Positions 6,560 to 14,510 of a stretch of DNA of 42,510 nt are shown here, one piece after another. The position numbers and the translations under genes are program-made. Every line of letters begins with the position of its first letter. Position 1 is the first letter of the stretch. Location: contig JAEYXR010000024.1 in assembly GCA_023431215.1 (NCBI GenBank), forward strand, positions 1-42,510, given 5' to 3'. Source of the DNA: Bacillota bacterium. Its GTDB lineage: Bacteria > Bacillota > Clostridia > Oscillospirales > Ruminococcaceae. The notes beneath the pieces are model-generated. The model did no database searches, was not told where the DNA came from, and saw only the letters and a list, made by a program, of their open reading frames with translations.

Positions 6560-7408
6560 TTATGTTGTGGAATGAAACCCCTTGCCTATAATTTCGCTGG
6601 TATTGGTGATGAGAGTAAAGGCATGAGGTTCAACCTGGCGGACAAAGCGTCGCAAATTAATGGCCTGGGGACGGTTCATAGCTGTATAGATAATATACTT
6701 ATGCTGATGGGTGTATACTCCTACCGCTTCGGTTACCGTTGCACCCCGGTGTAGCGTTTTGACAATGTAGTCGCAGATTGGCTCGGGGTCGGAGCAGATA
6801 ATATGCAGATATTTATGCTGATTAATGCTTTCTATTACACTGTCTATCATCAAAGACTTTATCAAAAGCCCCAGCATTGAGAACAAGCCGGTTTGAATGC
6901 CAAAAACAAAGGTAGCCGTAACAACCACCAGAATATCACAAATAAACAGTGCTCGTCCTATATTCATGCTGGTGTACTTTTTCATCAGCATTGCTACGAT
7001 ATCGGTGCCGCCGGTGGAGGCCTCTATGTTAAACAGCAGCGCAGAACCAAACCCGGGCAGCCCCACGGCAAAAATAAGCTCCAGCAGGGGTTCATTGGTC
7101 AATGGGCCTGTCATTGGGCAAAAATATTCCAGCAGTGTAAGCCCTGCAGAAAGCAGCAGGCTGGCATATACCGTTTTGGCGCTAAAACCTTTGCCGATAA
7201 AGATAAAGCCTACAATCAGCAGCAGCATGTTGGCAATGGTGGTAAAGGTGCTGGTGGAGACCCCCGGCAAAAAGTGAGCGACTATGATAGCAATGCCGGT
7301 GACGCCGCCTGTAGAAAAATTGTTTGGAAACTTAAAAAAATAAACACCGATGACCGTAAGAACAGTACCTACATTTAGAAGAAGAAATTCTTTTGAGTTT
7401 ATCTTCAT
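6560..7408 (-). CDS. YitT family membrane protein (DUF161 + DUF2179)
   Basis: A 282-residue protein. The N-terminal two thirds hold about five or six hydrophobic segments with the YitT signatures NNFSTGGVTGIAIIVAHF and ASTGGTDIVAMLM. The last 90 residues form the cytoplasmic DUF2179 domain (YLHIICSDPEPICDYIVKTL, HRGATVTEAVGVYTHQHKYI). The substrate is not known for the family; a transporter role is inferred. ATG 7408 is preferred over an upstream in-frame start at 7435, because GAGG stands about 8 nt before it. It is a single-gene unit with a perfect sigma-A promoter at 7573-7601 and a 158-nt leader with an apparent closed RNA structure. Confidence 0.88.
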   Translation of the reverse strand: MKINSKEFLLLNVGTVLTVIGVYFFKFPNNFSTGGVTGIAIIVAHFLPGVSTSTFTTIANMLLLIVGFIFIGKGFSAKTVYASLLLSAGLTLLEYFCPMTGPLTNEPLLELIFAVGLPGFGSALLFNIEASTGGTDIVAMLMKKYTSMNIGRALFICDILVVVTATFVFGIQTGLFSMLGLLIKSLMIDSVIESINQHKYLHIICSDPEPICDYIVKTLHRGATVTEAVGVYTHQHKYIIYTAMNRPQAINLRRFVRQVEPHAFTLITNTSEIIGKGFHSTT

Positions 7409-7449
7409 GGCACGAACCTCTTTTTTTAAGAACATCTTGTTGTTTTATT

Positions 7450-7566
7450 GGTCTTGCTTTCTATGACAGCCGCCGCCAGATTTTAAAGCATAGCCAAAAG
7501 TCGGTTTACGATTATATAAACCATTTTTGGCAACCTAAATAAATTGCAGTTCCGCCCCGCAAGACC
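7450..7566 (-). ncRNA. Candidate structured 5' leader RNA of the yitT-like gene
   Basis: Transcription from the consensus promoter should start near 7566. The first 8 nt, GGTCTTGC (7566-7559), pair perfectly with GCAAGACC (7457-7450) and enclose the rest. Inside are a stem GCCAAAA/TTTTGGC (7525-7531 with 7493-7499) stacked on GGTTTA/TAAACC (7517-7522 with 7503-7508), and a third helix CTATG/CATAG (7489-7493 with 7461-7465). The layout is a closed multi-helix junction, as in riboswitches. I could not assign it to a known class, and no terminator lies between it and the ribosome binding site. Confidence 0.5.
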
Positions 7567-7572
7567 TGTATC

Positions 7573-7601
7573 ATTATAGGATGGAAAAAGGTGGGTGTCA
7601 A
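7573..7601 (-). promoter_or_regulatory. Consensus sigma-A promoter of the yitT-like gene
   Basis: On the minus strand TTGACA (7601-7596), a 17-bp spacer and TATAAT (7578-7573): both hexamers match consensus exactly. Such a strong promoter in front of a structured leader suggests control after initiation. Confidence 0.92.
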
Positions 7602-7817
7602 CGAAAGTTTTGCAGCTTTTTAGCCAAAAATAAGGACTGTTTTTTTAACCAATGAACGGCCCCGGCAGTGCAATGCAGGATATTAAATGATGTGCTGCAT
7701 ATGCTTCCGCTAAGGCGTCACACCATTCTGGCTCTATTGTGCTTTAGAATGGGCCGTACCGGATGAGCTGTTACAAAAGTGAATTATGTGCAGGAAAAGC
7801 TGCAAAAAAACCTTTGT
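7602..7817. other. Gap between the yitT promoter and the flavin reductase gene
   Basis: No gene is supported here. An inverted repeat CCATTCT (7723-7729) / AGAATGG (7745-7751) could end the leftward flavin reductase message, but it has no clear U-tract. Confidence 0.4.
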
Positions 7818-8435
7818 CTATTTTTTTGCCCTGCGTTTCTTTTGTGTGTTTGAAGCTCCCTTCAAAGTCTTTTTCTTCTTTTTTCGTACCGAAAAACCAA
7901 AGCTGCCCAGCTTTTTGCCCAGTTCGTAATACTCGCCGTGGGCATAGGCAGCCAGTCCGCATTGATCCAGATGCAGCTTTCCGGCAGCATCCACATACTT
8001 CTCATCCACATTGACAGCCACAATATCTGCCAAAAACATATCGTGGCTTCCCAAAGGAATGATTTGTGTTACTTTGCACTCCAGCGATACGGGGCTTTGA
8101 GCCAGCTGGGGGCAGCTTACGTTGCTGCAGGGTTCGGCGGTAAGCCCCATGAGGGCAAATTTATCGCAGTCCCTGCCGGAGCGCACACCACAAAAATCAG
8201 CGGCACGCACCAGCTGTGCTGTTGTAAGGTTAATGACAAATTCTCCGCTCTCCTGAATCAGTTCATAAGAATAGCGGCTGGGACGAATAGACACATAAGT
8301 ACGGGATGGTATGGTATTGATAATACCTGTCCACCCCACTGTAAGAACATTGGGCTTTTCCATGGTGCCACAGGTGACCATGGCAGGGGGAAGCGGTGCC
8401 AGCAGGGCACCGCCTTTCCAGCTAAGCTTGGCCAT
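7818..8435 (-). CDS. Flavin reductase family protein (FMN-binding split barrel)
   Basis: A 205-residue protein of the flavin reductase-like family. It has PAMVTCGTMEKPNVLTVGWT, then RTYVSIRPSRYSYELIQESG, EFVINLTT and CGVRSGRDCDKF, the usual order of strands and FMN-contacting loops. GSHDMFLADIVAV and the domain end follow. Members bind FMN and pass electrons from NAD(P)H or a protein donor. The last 20 residues are an unusual Lys/Arg-rich tail (RKKKKKTLKG...KKRRAKK). ATG 8435 has AGGAG at good spacing. The gene overlaps the upstream metallo-beta-lactamase gene by 14 nt, so the two are translationally coupled; it is a candidate electron donor to that diiron-type protein. Confidence 0.88.
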   Translation of the reverse strand: MAKLSWKGGALLAPLPPAMVTCGTMEKPNVLTVGWTGIINTIPSRTYVSIRPSRYSYELIQESGEFVINLTTAQLVRAADFCGVRSGRDCDKFALMGLTAEPCSNVSCPQLAQSPVSLECKVTQIIPLGSHDMFLADIVAVNVDEKYVDAAGKLHLDQCGLAAYAHGEYYELGKKLGSFGFSVRKKKKKTLKGASNTQKKRRAKK

Positions 8436-9930
8436 GTAAAATACTCCTTTCTGTTGGTTCCAGGTTGACAAGCTTTCCGTCCTTTAAAACAGAAAGAGGG
8501 CCATGACCACCGCATATTATGCATGGTTCTTTGTGTTCTTCATCAACTTTAGCAATTAATTTTGTAATATCCTTGCGCATTTTGGTTGCCTTTTTAGAGT
8601 CAATATTTACACTGCCCATCAGGTAAGGGGCAAGGGCATTAAATTCCGATCTTTCGGCAGAAAAACCGCTGATATTAACCAGGTTGTCACCGGTAAAAAC
8701 AAGGCCGTGACTGCGGCACAAAAAGATGGTCTCACCGTATACATGGCCGCCGCTGCCCTCGTACACCTCAAAGGGCAGACCACAGACGGTAATACATGCC
8801 ACCAGCAGCAGTTCGTTGTGCTCCGGGGGAGTATTTTCATCCAGCACCACCATATCATGGCTGTCTGGGGGCAAGTAGCCGGAGATAATACGGCTTAGGC
8901 GGCTGTATCCCATACAAAAGCTGTTTGCTTCGCGAAAATCGGGAACACCCAGCCGCTGGTGCCGCAGGCTCTCGGCGCTTTTTGCCCCCAAATACACCGG
9001 TATTCCCGGCATCTTTGCCAAAAGGCCGCAGTGATCCACATCTGCATGTGTAATATAAATGTTTTTTGTCATGGTATCCCAGTTTGGAAGCAGCTCATGG
9101 AAAATATGCCTCATTTCATCCTCGTAAATGGCATAGCCCGTGTCAAACATGGCTACTTCATTTTCTCTATGCAGCAAATAGGTGTTGCTGCCACAGGGTG
9201 GCTGAATGGAGTATAGGGTGCAGCTGCCAATGGACATGGTTTGCACATCTGCTGCAAAGGCAGCGCCGCGGTGCTGGCTGACAAAGGCTGCAAAACGGCG
9301 CACATAAGCAAATACCCGGTCGGGGCTGTCCCCTTTTTCCTGGTGCATTTGCAAAATACGGTTTGTTTCAGATAAAAATTCCATGGTCTTTTCACTGGAA
9401 AGGGACAATAGGCGCTGCATTTCTGTCGCCAGCCGTATATAAAAAACAGTGTTATCCAGATTGGTGCCGGAGCTGTCATAATCCAGAATATTGATTCGGT
9501 ACAGCTCGCTGATTTCTTCCAGCAAGCGCTGCACAATACCCGGTTTTTCTATTAAAAGACCCATAGCAAAACGCTGATAGGGGCTATTGTCCGACCGCGA
9601 ATTCATATAGGAAATGTTGATATCATACCTGTCCAGAATTTTAAGCACCGGCAAAAGTGCGCCGGCGCAGTCGGGAATCAGTATTTCAATCACCAGCATC
9701 CGCAGTTCGGGTATGCCGTTGACAATATAGCCCACCTCCGTAAGCTCTTTTAGTATGGCAGCATGAGCTTCGTCACAGGCATCTACATCAATAAATAAAG
9801 TGTGCAAATCCACTGCCTTATTATAACTTACCCGGGTAATGTTTCCGCCATGGCTGCTGACGATTCGGGAGGCAACCATAAAAGCGCCGGATTTATTGGG
9901 GGTATTGGTTACATAGGTTTTTACTGGCAT
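8422..9930 (-). CDS. Tandem ACT domains fused to a flavodiiron-like metallo-beta-lactamase domain
   Basis: A 502-residue, apparently cytoplasmic protein. Residues about 3-70 and 77-147 look like two ACT ligand-binding domains (YVTNTPNKSGAFMVASRIVS; IEILIPDCAGALLPVLKILD). A helical linker follows, then a metallo-beta-lactamase fold from about 230. Its metal motif is H295-A-D297-V-D299-H300, with H396 (GGHVYGE), D415 (TGDN) and H476 (CGGHGP). Hydrolase members have HxHxDH; HxDxDH resembles the HxExDH of flavodiiron proteins. The 19-residue step from H396 to D415 and the closing HG also fit diiron enzymes. No flavodoxin domain is attached. A flavin reductase gene overlaps its end. An amino-acid- or redox-sensing O2/NO-related diiron protein is inferred. 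ATG 9930 follows TGGAG. Confidence 0.85.
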   Translation of the reverse strand: MPVKTYVTNTPNKSGAFMVASRIVSSHGGNITRVSYNKAVDLHTLFIDVDACDEAHAAILKELTEVGYIVNGIPELRMLVIEILIPDCAGALLPVLKILDRYDINISYMNSRSDNSPYQRFAMGLLIEKPGIVQRLLEEISELYRINILDYDSSGTNLDNTVFYIRLATEMQRLLSLSSEKTMEFLSETNRILQMHQEKGDSPDRVFAYVRRFAAFVSQHRGAAFAADVQTMSIGSCTLYSIQPPCGSNTYLLHRENEVAMFDTGYAIYEDEMRHIFHELLPNWDTMTKNIYITHADVDHCGLLAKMPGIPVYLGAKSAESLRHQRLGVPDFREANSFCMGYSRLSRIISGYLPPDSHDMVVLDENTPPEHNELLLVACITVCGLPFEVYEGSGGHVYGETIFLCRSHGLVFTGDNLVNISGFSAERSEFNALAPYLMGSVNIDSKKATKMRKDITKLIAKVDEEHKEPCIICGGHGPLSVLKDGKLVNLEPTERSILHGQA

Positions 9931-10225
9931 ATTGAAAACTCCATTTCAACAGGTTGTTCATTGGTTATTGGGGCCTTAAGTATGGTACTTTGGCTGTAAA
10001 ATGGCATCCTGAAAATTTACTGTCTTCTCTTTGGCAAAGGCATAGCGCAATCTGTGGTGTATCAAATTCTATGCGGTTATTATATCCCACCAGACAAACA
10101 GAAACAAGAAAAAGTTATTTTTATATGGTTCGGCACACTATGTCTTTGCCGTCATACACTAATAATGGACGGATACACTACTTTGTGTTTGTCTAAACAA
10201 GGCCTTTTAGAAAGGAGAAACCACC
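9931..10225. other. Divergent intergenic region between the MBL operon and cotJABC
   Basis: It holds the start regions of both leftward and rightward units. Short open frames here lack ribosome binding sites. A candidate sporulation promoter is listed separately; no sigma-A consensus for the leftward operon stood out. Confidence 0.5.
10152..10179 (+). promoter_or_regulatory. Candidate sigma-E-type promoter of cotJABC
   Basis: TCATACA (10152-10158), a 13-bp spacer and GATACACT (10172-10179) resemble the mother-cell sigma-E pattern (KMATATT, 14-15 bp, CATACAMT), though the spacer is one short. B. subtilis cotJABC is transcribed by sigma-E, which supports this reading. Confidence 0.5.
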
Positions 10226-10459
10226 TTGGAAAGATATCCAATCAATCGATCGGCTCAGGGACAGCCCCGATATCAGCCCGCATCTCCCGATTTTGAACGT
10301 CCGGTACAGGATATGTCCGGTGATCGCTTCCCTGTAGCCATGGCATATGTACCATGGCAATATTGGACTAACACCTATCCTCTGGAAAAAGCGTTACAAC
10401 GGGGAACCTTGTTTCCAGAACTAGATAAGCCCTTTTTGGGAAGGAGGATTGGCAGATGA
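10226..10459 (+). CDS. cotJA: Spore coat protein CotJA
   Basis: A 77-residue protein matching the CotJA family, with FPVAMAYVPWQYWTNTYPLE followed by KALQRGTLFPELDKPFLG. In Bacillus, CotJA and CotJC interact and are placed in the spore coat from the mother cell. Translation starts at TTG 10226, 8 nt after AAAGGAG (10211-10217); no in-frame ATG lies nearby. The stop overlaps the cotJB start by 4 nt (ATGA at 10456-10459), so the genes are coupled. The Pro-rich, low-structure N-terminus is normal for the family. Confidence 0.92.
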   Translation: MERYPINRSAQGQPRYQPASPDFERPVQDMSGDRFPVAMAYVPWQYWTNTYPLEKALQRGTLFPELDKPFLGRRIGR

Positions 10460-10713
10460 CCAGAAATAAACAGGAAGAAATGCTGTATCAGGTTCAGATT
10501 GCAGCTTTCGCCATTGTAGAAGCTCAAATGTATTTGGATACTCATTGCGGTGAAAAGGAAGCTGCCGCAAATCTTTATAAGTATCAGTTGATGCTGCAAA
10601 AAGCTTCTGACGAGTATACCGCAATGTTTGGGCCGCTTAACATGAACGCGCCCGATGCCACGGGCCAGTGGAAATGGTGCAGCAGCCCTTGGCCATGGGA
10701 AATGGAGGGCTAA
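10456..10713 (+). CDS. cotJB: Spore coat protein CotJB
   Basis: An 85-residue CotJB protein. It has a helical N-terminus (EEMLYQVQIAAFAIVEAQMY), the family LDTHCGEKEAAANLYKYQ, and a Trp/Pro-rich end (GQWKWCSSPWPWEMEG). It belongs to the inner spore-coat set with CotJA and CotJC. The ATG overlaps the cotJA stop, and a GGAAGGAGG site lies just before it. The cotJC start follows after 3 nt. Confidence 0.93.
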   Translation: MTRNKQEEMLYQVQIAAFAIVEAQMYLDTHCGEKEAAANLYKYQLMLQKASDEYTAMFGPLNMNAPDATGQWKWCSSPWPWEMEG

Positions 10714-10716
10714 TTT

Positions 10717-11313
10717 ATGTGGACTTACGAAAGACGTCTTGAATACCCTATTAAAATTAAAAAATGTGATGCCAGAGCTGCTAAAATAATTATGACTCAA
10801 TATGGTGGGCCAGACGGTGAACTTGGCGCATCTCTGCGTTATCTTTCTCAGCGTTTTGCAATGCCATACAGTAATGTGGTAGGCGTACTGACAGATATTG
10901 GAACAGAAGAGCTGGGCCATTTGGAAATGATTTGTGCAATGGTGCAGCAGCTTACCCGCAATCTTTCTCCTGAAGAAATTAAACAACAGGGCTTTGATGC
11001 CTACTTTGTAGACCATACCCTGGGTATTTGGCCACAGGCAGCTTCGGGAACCCCCTTTAGCTCTGCTACGTTCCAATCCTGTGGTGACCCAATTACCGAT
11101 TTAACAGAAGATATGGCAGCCGAGCAAAAGGCCAGAACCACTTATGATAACATTCTGCGCCTTGTAGATGACCCCGATATTATTGATCCTATTCGTTTTT
11201 TGCGCGAACGTGAAGTTGTTCATTTCCAAAGGTTTGGTGAAGGGCTTCGCATTGTTCAAGATCATTTGGATTCTAAGAACTTTTATGCCATTAACCCTGC
11301 TTTTGATAAATAA
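10717..11313 (+). CDS. cotJC: Spore coat protein CotJC, manganese-catalase family
   Basis: A 198-residue protein with the ferritin-like four-helix fold of manganese catalases. Likely metal ligands are E35 (DGELGASL), E65 and H68 (TEELGHLEM), a Glu in DMAAEQKARTTY, and Glu/His in REREVVHFQRFG, a full dinuclear set. It would decompose H2O2 in or near the spore coat; members of this family carry catalase activity in some species. The ribosome binding site GGAGGGC lies in the end of cotJB. Two terminator-like hairpins follow. Confidence 0.93.
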   Translation: MWTYERRLEYPIKIKKCDARAAKIIMTQYGGPDGELGASLRYLSQRFAMPYSNVVGVLTDIGTEELGHLEMICAMVQQLTRNLSPEEIKQQGFDAYFVDHTLGIWPQAASGTPFSSATFQSCGDPITDLTEDMAAEQKARTTYDNILRLVDDPDIIDPIRFLREREVVHFQRFGEGLRIVQDHLDSKNFYAINPAFDK

Positions 11314-11412
11314 ATTACTTGTTACGCCCCTTCTGCCGCTGCATATATCAAAAGCCTTCTATTGTGCATATAGTGCAAAAATTGGCTAACTGTCAAAGAT
11401 GGTAATTGAAGT

Positions 11413-11451
11413 GGAGTGGTGCAGTAACAATTAGGTGCCACTCCTGTTTTT
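11413..11451 (+). terminator. Terminator of the cotJABC operon
   Basis: Stem GGAGTGG (11413-11419) / CCACTCC (11438-11444), then TGTTTTTG. It lies about 100 bp after the cotJC stop. Confidence 0.75.
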
Positions 11452-11478
11452 GTGTCCCAGTCATATTTTTCATACCAA

Positions 11479-11523
11479 AACACCCCCTGATACAGGAAAG
11501 TTCACTGCATCAGGAGGTGTTTT
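11479..11523. terminator. Second, bidirectional terminator between cotJC and cdd
   Basis: A 13-bp stem (one mismatch) from AACACCCCCTGAT to ATCAGGAGGTGTT, with A-run before and T-run after, sits between the convergent cotJC and cdd genes. On the minus strand it would end the ltaE-mnmA-cdd message. Confidence 0.7.
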
Positions 11524-11614
11524 GCATTCTGTACTTATACCGGTTTAATATGGCTTTTATATTGATACTGCCTGCCATGCCGTTTGGACGCTATGCTTTT
11601 ACAAAAAATAGTAT

Positions 11615-12034
11615 TCAGCAATCTCCAGGCCCAAAAGCAAGGGGCAACAACTGTCCAAGGGTATATACTTCCCAGTGTTCCCGCCTGGAGGCCAGAACCA
11701 CTTCAAAGTCTTTTAGGCTGCAGAACTCAGACAAGGCTTGGCGGCAGATGCCACAAGGCGGACACAGAGCCGCTACTGTTTCTTCCTTTTTACCGCCTAC
11801 CACCGCAATGGCCGTAAAACGACGATGGCCCTCGCTGACGGCTTTAAACATAGCAGTGCGTTCAGCACAGCAGGTAGCTCCATAACCAGAAATTTCCACG
11901 TTGCAGCCATGAAAAACTGTTCCGTCTTCACTGAGCAGAGCTGCTCCAACCGCAAAACTGGAAAAAGGACAATAAGACTTTTCTCGTGCTAAAAATGCTT
12001 CATTTACCAAACGTTGTGCCATTTCTTTTTCCAT
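11615..12034 (-). CDS. cdd: Cytidine deaminase
   Basis: A 139-residue homotetrameric-type cytidine deaminase that converts cytidine and deoxycytidine to uridine forms in pyrimidine salvage. The zinc site is complete: C56-A-E58 (CCAERTA) with the catalytic Glu, and C91-PP-C94 (CPPCGICRQ). FSSFAVGAALL and the NVE substrate loop (GCNVEISGYG) are in place. The ATG at 12034 follows AAAGGAGCAGG. It is the last gene of a leftward set ltaE-mnmA-cdd, 50 bp after mnmA. Confidence 0.96.
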   Translation of the reverse strand: MEKEMAQRLVNEAFLAREKSYCPFSSFAVGAALLSEDGTVFHGCNVEISGYGATCCAERTAMFKAVSEGHRRFTAIAVVGGKKEETVAALCPPCGICRQALSEFCSLKDFEVVLASRREHWEVYTLGQLLPLAFGPGDC

Positions 12035-12084
12035 CTTTCCTGCTCCTTTCTGCTTGTAAAAAACATTAAAATATTTGCAAAAGA

Positions 12085-13158
12085 CTACCCCGTAATGGTG
12101 CCCCCGCCTAACACAACATCTCCGTTGTAGAACACCACAGCCTGGCCGGGGGTGGCTGCACGCTGGGGTTGGTCAAACAGCACTTCAACGCTGCCATCCG
12201 CCAGCGGGGTCAGCAAGGCAGGTGCCTGCTTATGGCTGTAACGAAGCTTTGCTTCGGCTTGAAGAGGCTCTGTCAGCCCCGCCAGCGCCACAAAATTGAC
12301 GTCCTGCGCTATAACGCGATTCCCAAACAGTTCCTTTTCATCATCCACCAAGGTTACGGTACCTGCTTGAGGATTTATGGCACTGACAAACATGGTTTTG
12401 CCCAGAGCAATCCCCAAGCCCTTTCGCTGCCCTATGGTGTAGTGCTGTATCCCCTTGTGCGGGCCAAGTATTGTTCCGTTTTTGTCTATAAAGCAGCCTT
12501 GCTTTGGCTTGCTGCCGGTATAGCGCTGCAAAAAGCCTGCATAGTCACCGTCGGGTACAAAGCAAATATCCTGGCTGTCCGGCTTGCGAGCCACCACCAG
12601 CTCATTTTCTTCCGCCATACGCCGTATCTCGGTTTTTGGGTAATCTCCCAACGGCAGTAACATCATTGACAGCTGTTCCTGTGTCAGAGTATACAAAACA
12701 TAGCTCTGGTCTTTTTCGGGAAAAGCCCCTCGCATCAGCTCCCAGCGCATTGTCTGTGAATTTTGCCTGATTCTGGCATAATGCCCGGTGGCAATATAAT
12801 CATAACCAAGCTGCCTTGCCCGCTGGCAAAATTCGTCCAGCTTAATATGACGGTTACACAAAATACAGGGATTGGGTGTTCTTCCCGCTGCATACTCTGC
12901 TGCAAAGGTATCCACAATTTTTTCTTTAAACAGTTCTGTATAATTAAAAACATAATGGGGAATTCCCAGCTGGTGACAGACATAGCGGGCATCTCCAATG
13001 TCGTCAACAGAACAGCATTTAGAGGTTTGCTCATCTTTGCCGTCCCACAGCTTAAAAGTTACGCCGGTGACGTCATAGCCCTGTTCCTTTAATAACCATG
13101 CTGTTACGGAGCTGTCTACACCGCCACTCATTCCCACCATTACTTTTTTTGCGCTCAT
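12085..13158 (-). CDS. mnmA: tRNA-specific 2-thiouridylase MnmA
   Basis: A 357-residue enzyme that installs the 2-thio group on U34 of tRNA-Lys, -Glu and -Gln, using sulfur from a persulfide donor. The PP-loop SGGVDSS is at residues 11-17. The catalytic region is NPCILCN, with C101 at the family position, and the second active Cys is in SQDICFVPDGDY near residue 198. A C-terminal beta domain ends in ATPGQAVVFYNGDVVLGGG, as usual. The ATG overlaps the ltaE stop by 4 nt (ATGA), so it is translationally coupled to an unrelated metabolic gene. Length and motifs are normal. Confidence 0.97.
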   Translation of the reverse strand: MSAKKVMVGMSGGVDSSVTAWLLKEQGYDVTGVTFKLWDGKDEQTSKCCSVDDIGDARYVCHQLGIPHYVFNYTELFKEKIVDTFAAEYAAGRTPNPCILCNRHIKLDEFCQRARQLGYDYIATGHYARIRQNSQTMRWELMRGAFPEKDQSYVLYTLTQEQLSMMLLPLGDYPKTEIRRMAEENELVVARKPDSQDICFVPDGDYAGFLQRYTGSKPKQGCFIDKNGTILGPHKGIQHYTIGQRKGLGIALGKTMFVSAINPQAGTVTLVDDEKELFGNRVIAQDVNFVALAGLTEPLQAEAKLRYSHKQAPALLTPLADGSVEVLFDQPQRAATPGQAVVFYNGDVVLGGGTITG

Positions 13159-14192
13159 AGGCCCTCCCTCAGGCAGTTGCTTAACACTTTTGCAAAAGTC
13201 TCTACATTGCTACGGCTTACTCCGTGGTGTGTTACAAAGCGGAATTCACCATCCATGATGCCGTTAGCCAAAATTCCATTTTGCTGCAGCTTGTTGGGCA
13301 GTGCCGCTGCCAACATGGGGTCGCAGTCAATTTTGCAAAATACCATGTTAATAGAAATGGGCAAACGGCGAACCGACACCTGGGGAATGGCATCCAGCAA
13401 ATCTGCCAGATAGGCAGCATTGGCATGGTCTTCTTCCAGCCGCTTTGTCATTTTTTCCAGCGCCAAAATACCGGCTGCTGCCAAAATACCGGCTTGACGC
13501 ATACCGCCGCCCAAAATCTTGCGGTTTTTGCGGGCGCGGGTTATAAACTCCCTGCTTCCTGCCAGAATGGAACCAACAGGTGCACAAAGGCCCTTGGAAA
13601 GGCAGAACATCACGGTGTCTGTGTATTGCGTAATCTCCTTTGCCTCCACGCCCAGTGCCGCAGCTGCATTAAAAAGCCTTGCACCGTCCATGTGCACTGC
13701 CAGTCCAAGCTCTTTGGCTGTTTCATAAATTTCCTTTTGAACTGCAAGAGGAACCACCGCACCCGTTGCCAGTGCGTTTTCAATACACAGCAATGTGCTT
13801 GGCGGGCAGTGAATATCCACGTCACGTACAGCGGCACGCACCAGATGAGGGTACAAAATATCGTCGCTGCTGACTATGGTGTTCAGGGTAACACCGGAAA
13901 GAATGGCCGATGCACCAACTTCGTGTACAAAAACATGGCTGTTGCGGCCGCAAAGCACATCATCACCCCGGCGGGTGTGGGTCATAATAGCCAGCTGGTT
14001 GCCCATGGTTCCTGACGGCACAAACAGTGCTGCCTCCTTGCCGGTCATTTGGGCTGCCAGTGCTTCCAGCCTGTTGATGGTGGGGTCGTCGCCATAGACG
14101 TCATCCCCCACGGGAGCCTCTGCCATCGCACGGCGCATTTCCTCGGTAGGTTGGGTTACAGTGTCACTGCGCAGGTCAATTATCTGGTTCAT
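13155..14192 (-). CDS. ltaE: Low-specificity L-threonine aldolase
   Basis: A 345-residue PLP enzyme that splits L-threonine or allo-threonine to glycine and acetaldehyde. It opens with IDLRSDTVTQPTEEMRRAMA and GDDVYGDDPT, the classic signature. VPSGTMGNQLA, the HVFVHEVGA loop, MDGARLFNAA and the PLP lysine in MFCLSKGLCAPVGS follow. ATG 14192 has GGAGG 8 nt upstream; an in-frame start at 14216 lacks one. It is the first gene of the ltaE-mnmA-cdd set. Cytoplasmic. Confidence 0.95.
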   Translation of the reverse strand: MNQIIDLRSDTVTQPTEEMRRAMAEAPVGDDVYGDDPTINRLEALAAQMTGKEAALFVPSGTMGNQLAIMTHTRRGDDVLCGRNSHVFVHEVGASAILSGVTLNTIVSSDDILYPHLVRAAVRDVDIHCPPSTLLCIENALATGAVVPLAVQKEIYETAKELGLAVHMDGARLFNAAAALGVEAKEITQYTDTVMFCLSKGLCAPVGSILAGSREFITRARKNRKILGGGMRQAGILAAAGILALEKMTKRLEEDHANAAYLADLLDAIPQVSVRRLPISINMVFCKIDCDPMLAAALPNKLQQNGILANGIMDGEFRFVTHHGVSRSNVETFAKVLSNCLREGL

Positions 14193-14510
14193 AGCATTGC
14201 CTCCTAATGCCGGCATTGTACCGGCTTATTTTTAAATGTAGCAGGATGTGTAATTTTTATATTCATGCAAAACCCAATGGCGAACTGCAAAAAATTATGG
14301 TATACTGGCTTACAGATAAACGGTCTGCAATCTTTGTGTTGCAGCGTGCAGCAGCAAATGTCAAGTCTGGCAACTGCATAGCTTCCTTGTTTTTATTCTG
14401 CAATTATGTATGCGGTATTTTTAGGGCTATCCTCACCAGGTAAGCAGGTACCGTCTGGTACTTTTATTCATTGAGAAACAATGATTTACAAACCATAAGG
14501 AGTGACAAAA
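14193..14510. other. Divergent intergenic region between ltaE and the LUD gene
   Basis: No supported gene. A TATACT at 14301-14306 could be a rightward -10 element, but no good -35 pairs with it. A small hairpin GTACC-GTCT-GGTAC with TTTTATT ends near 14467 and may act as a weak attenuator ahead of the LUD gene. Confidence 0.4.

Noticed and set aside
6464..6754. 96-residue plus-strand open frame
   Set aside because: It overlaps the end of the yitT-like gene antisense, has no ribosome binding site and no family features.
9954..10296. Overlapping short open frames before cotJA
   Set aside because: They lack ribosome binding sites and cross the cotJ promoter region and cotJA itself.
11406..11885. 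159-residue plus-strand frame
   Set aside because: It runs over two terminators and antisense to cdd.
14207..14443. 78-residue plus-strand frame between ltaE and the LUD gene
   Set aside because: No ribosome binding site, no recognisable domain, and it overlaps the ltaE leader on the other strand.
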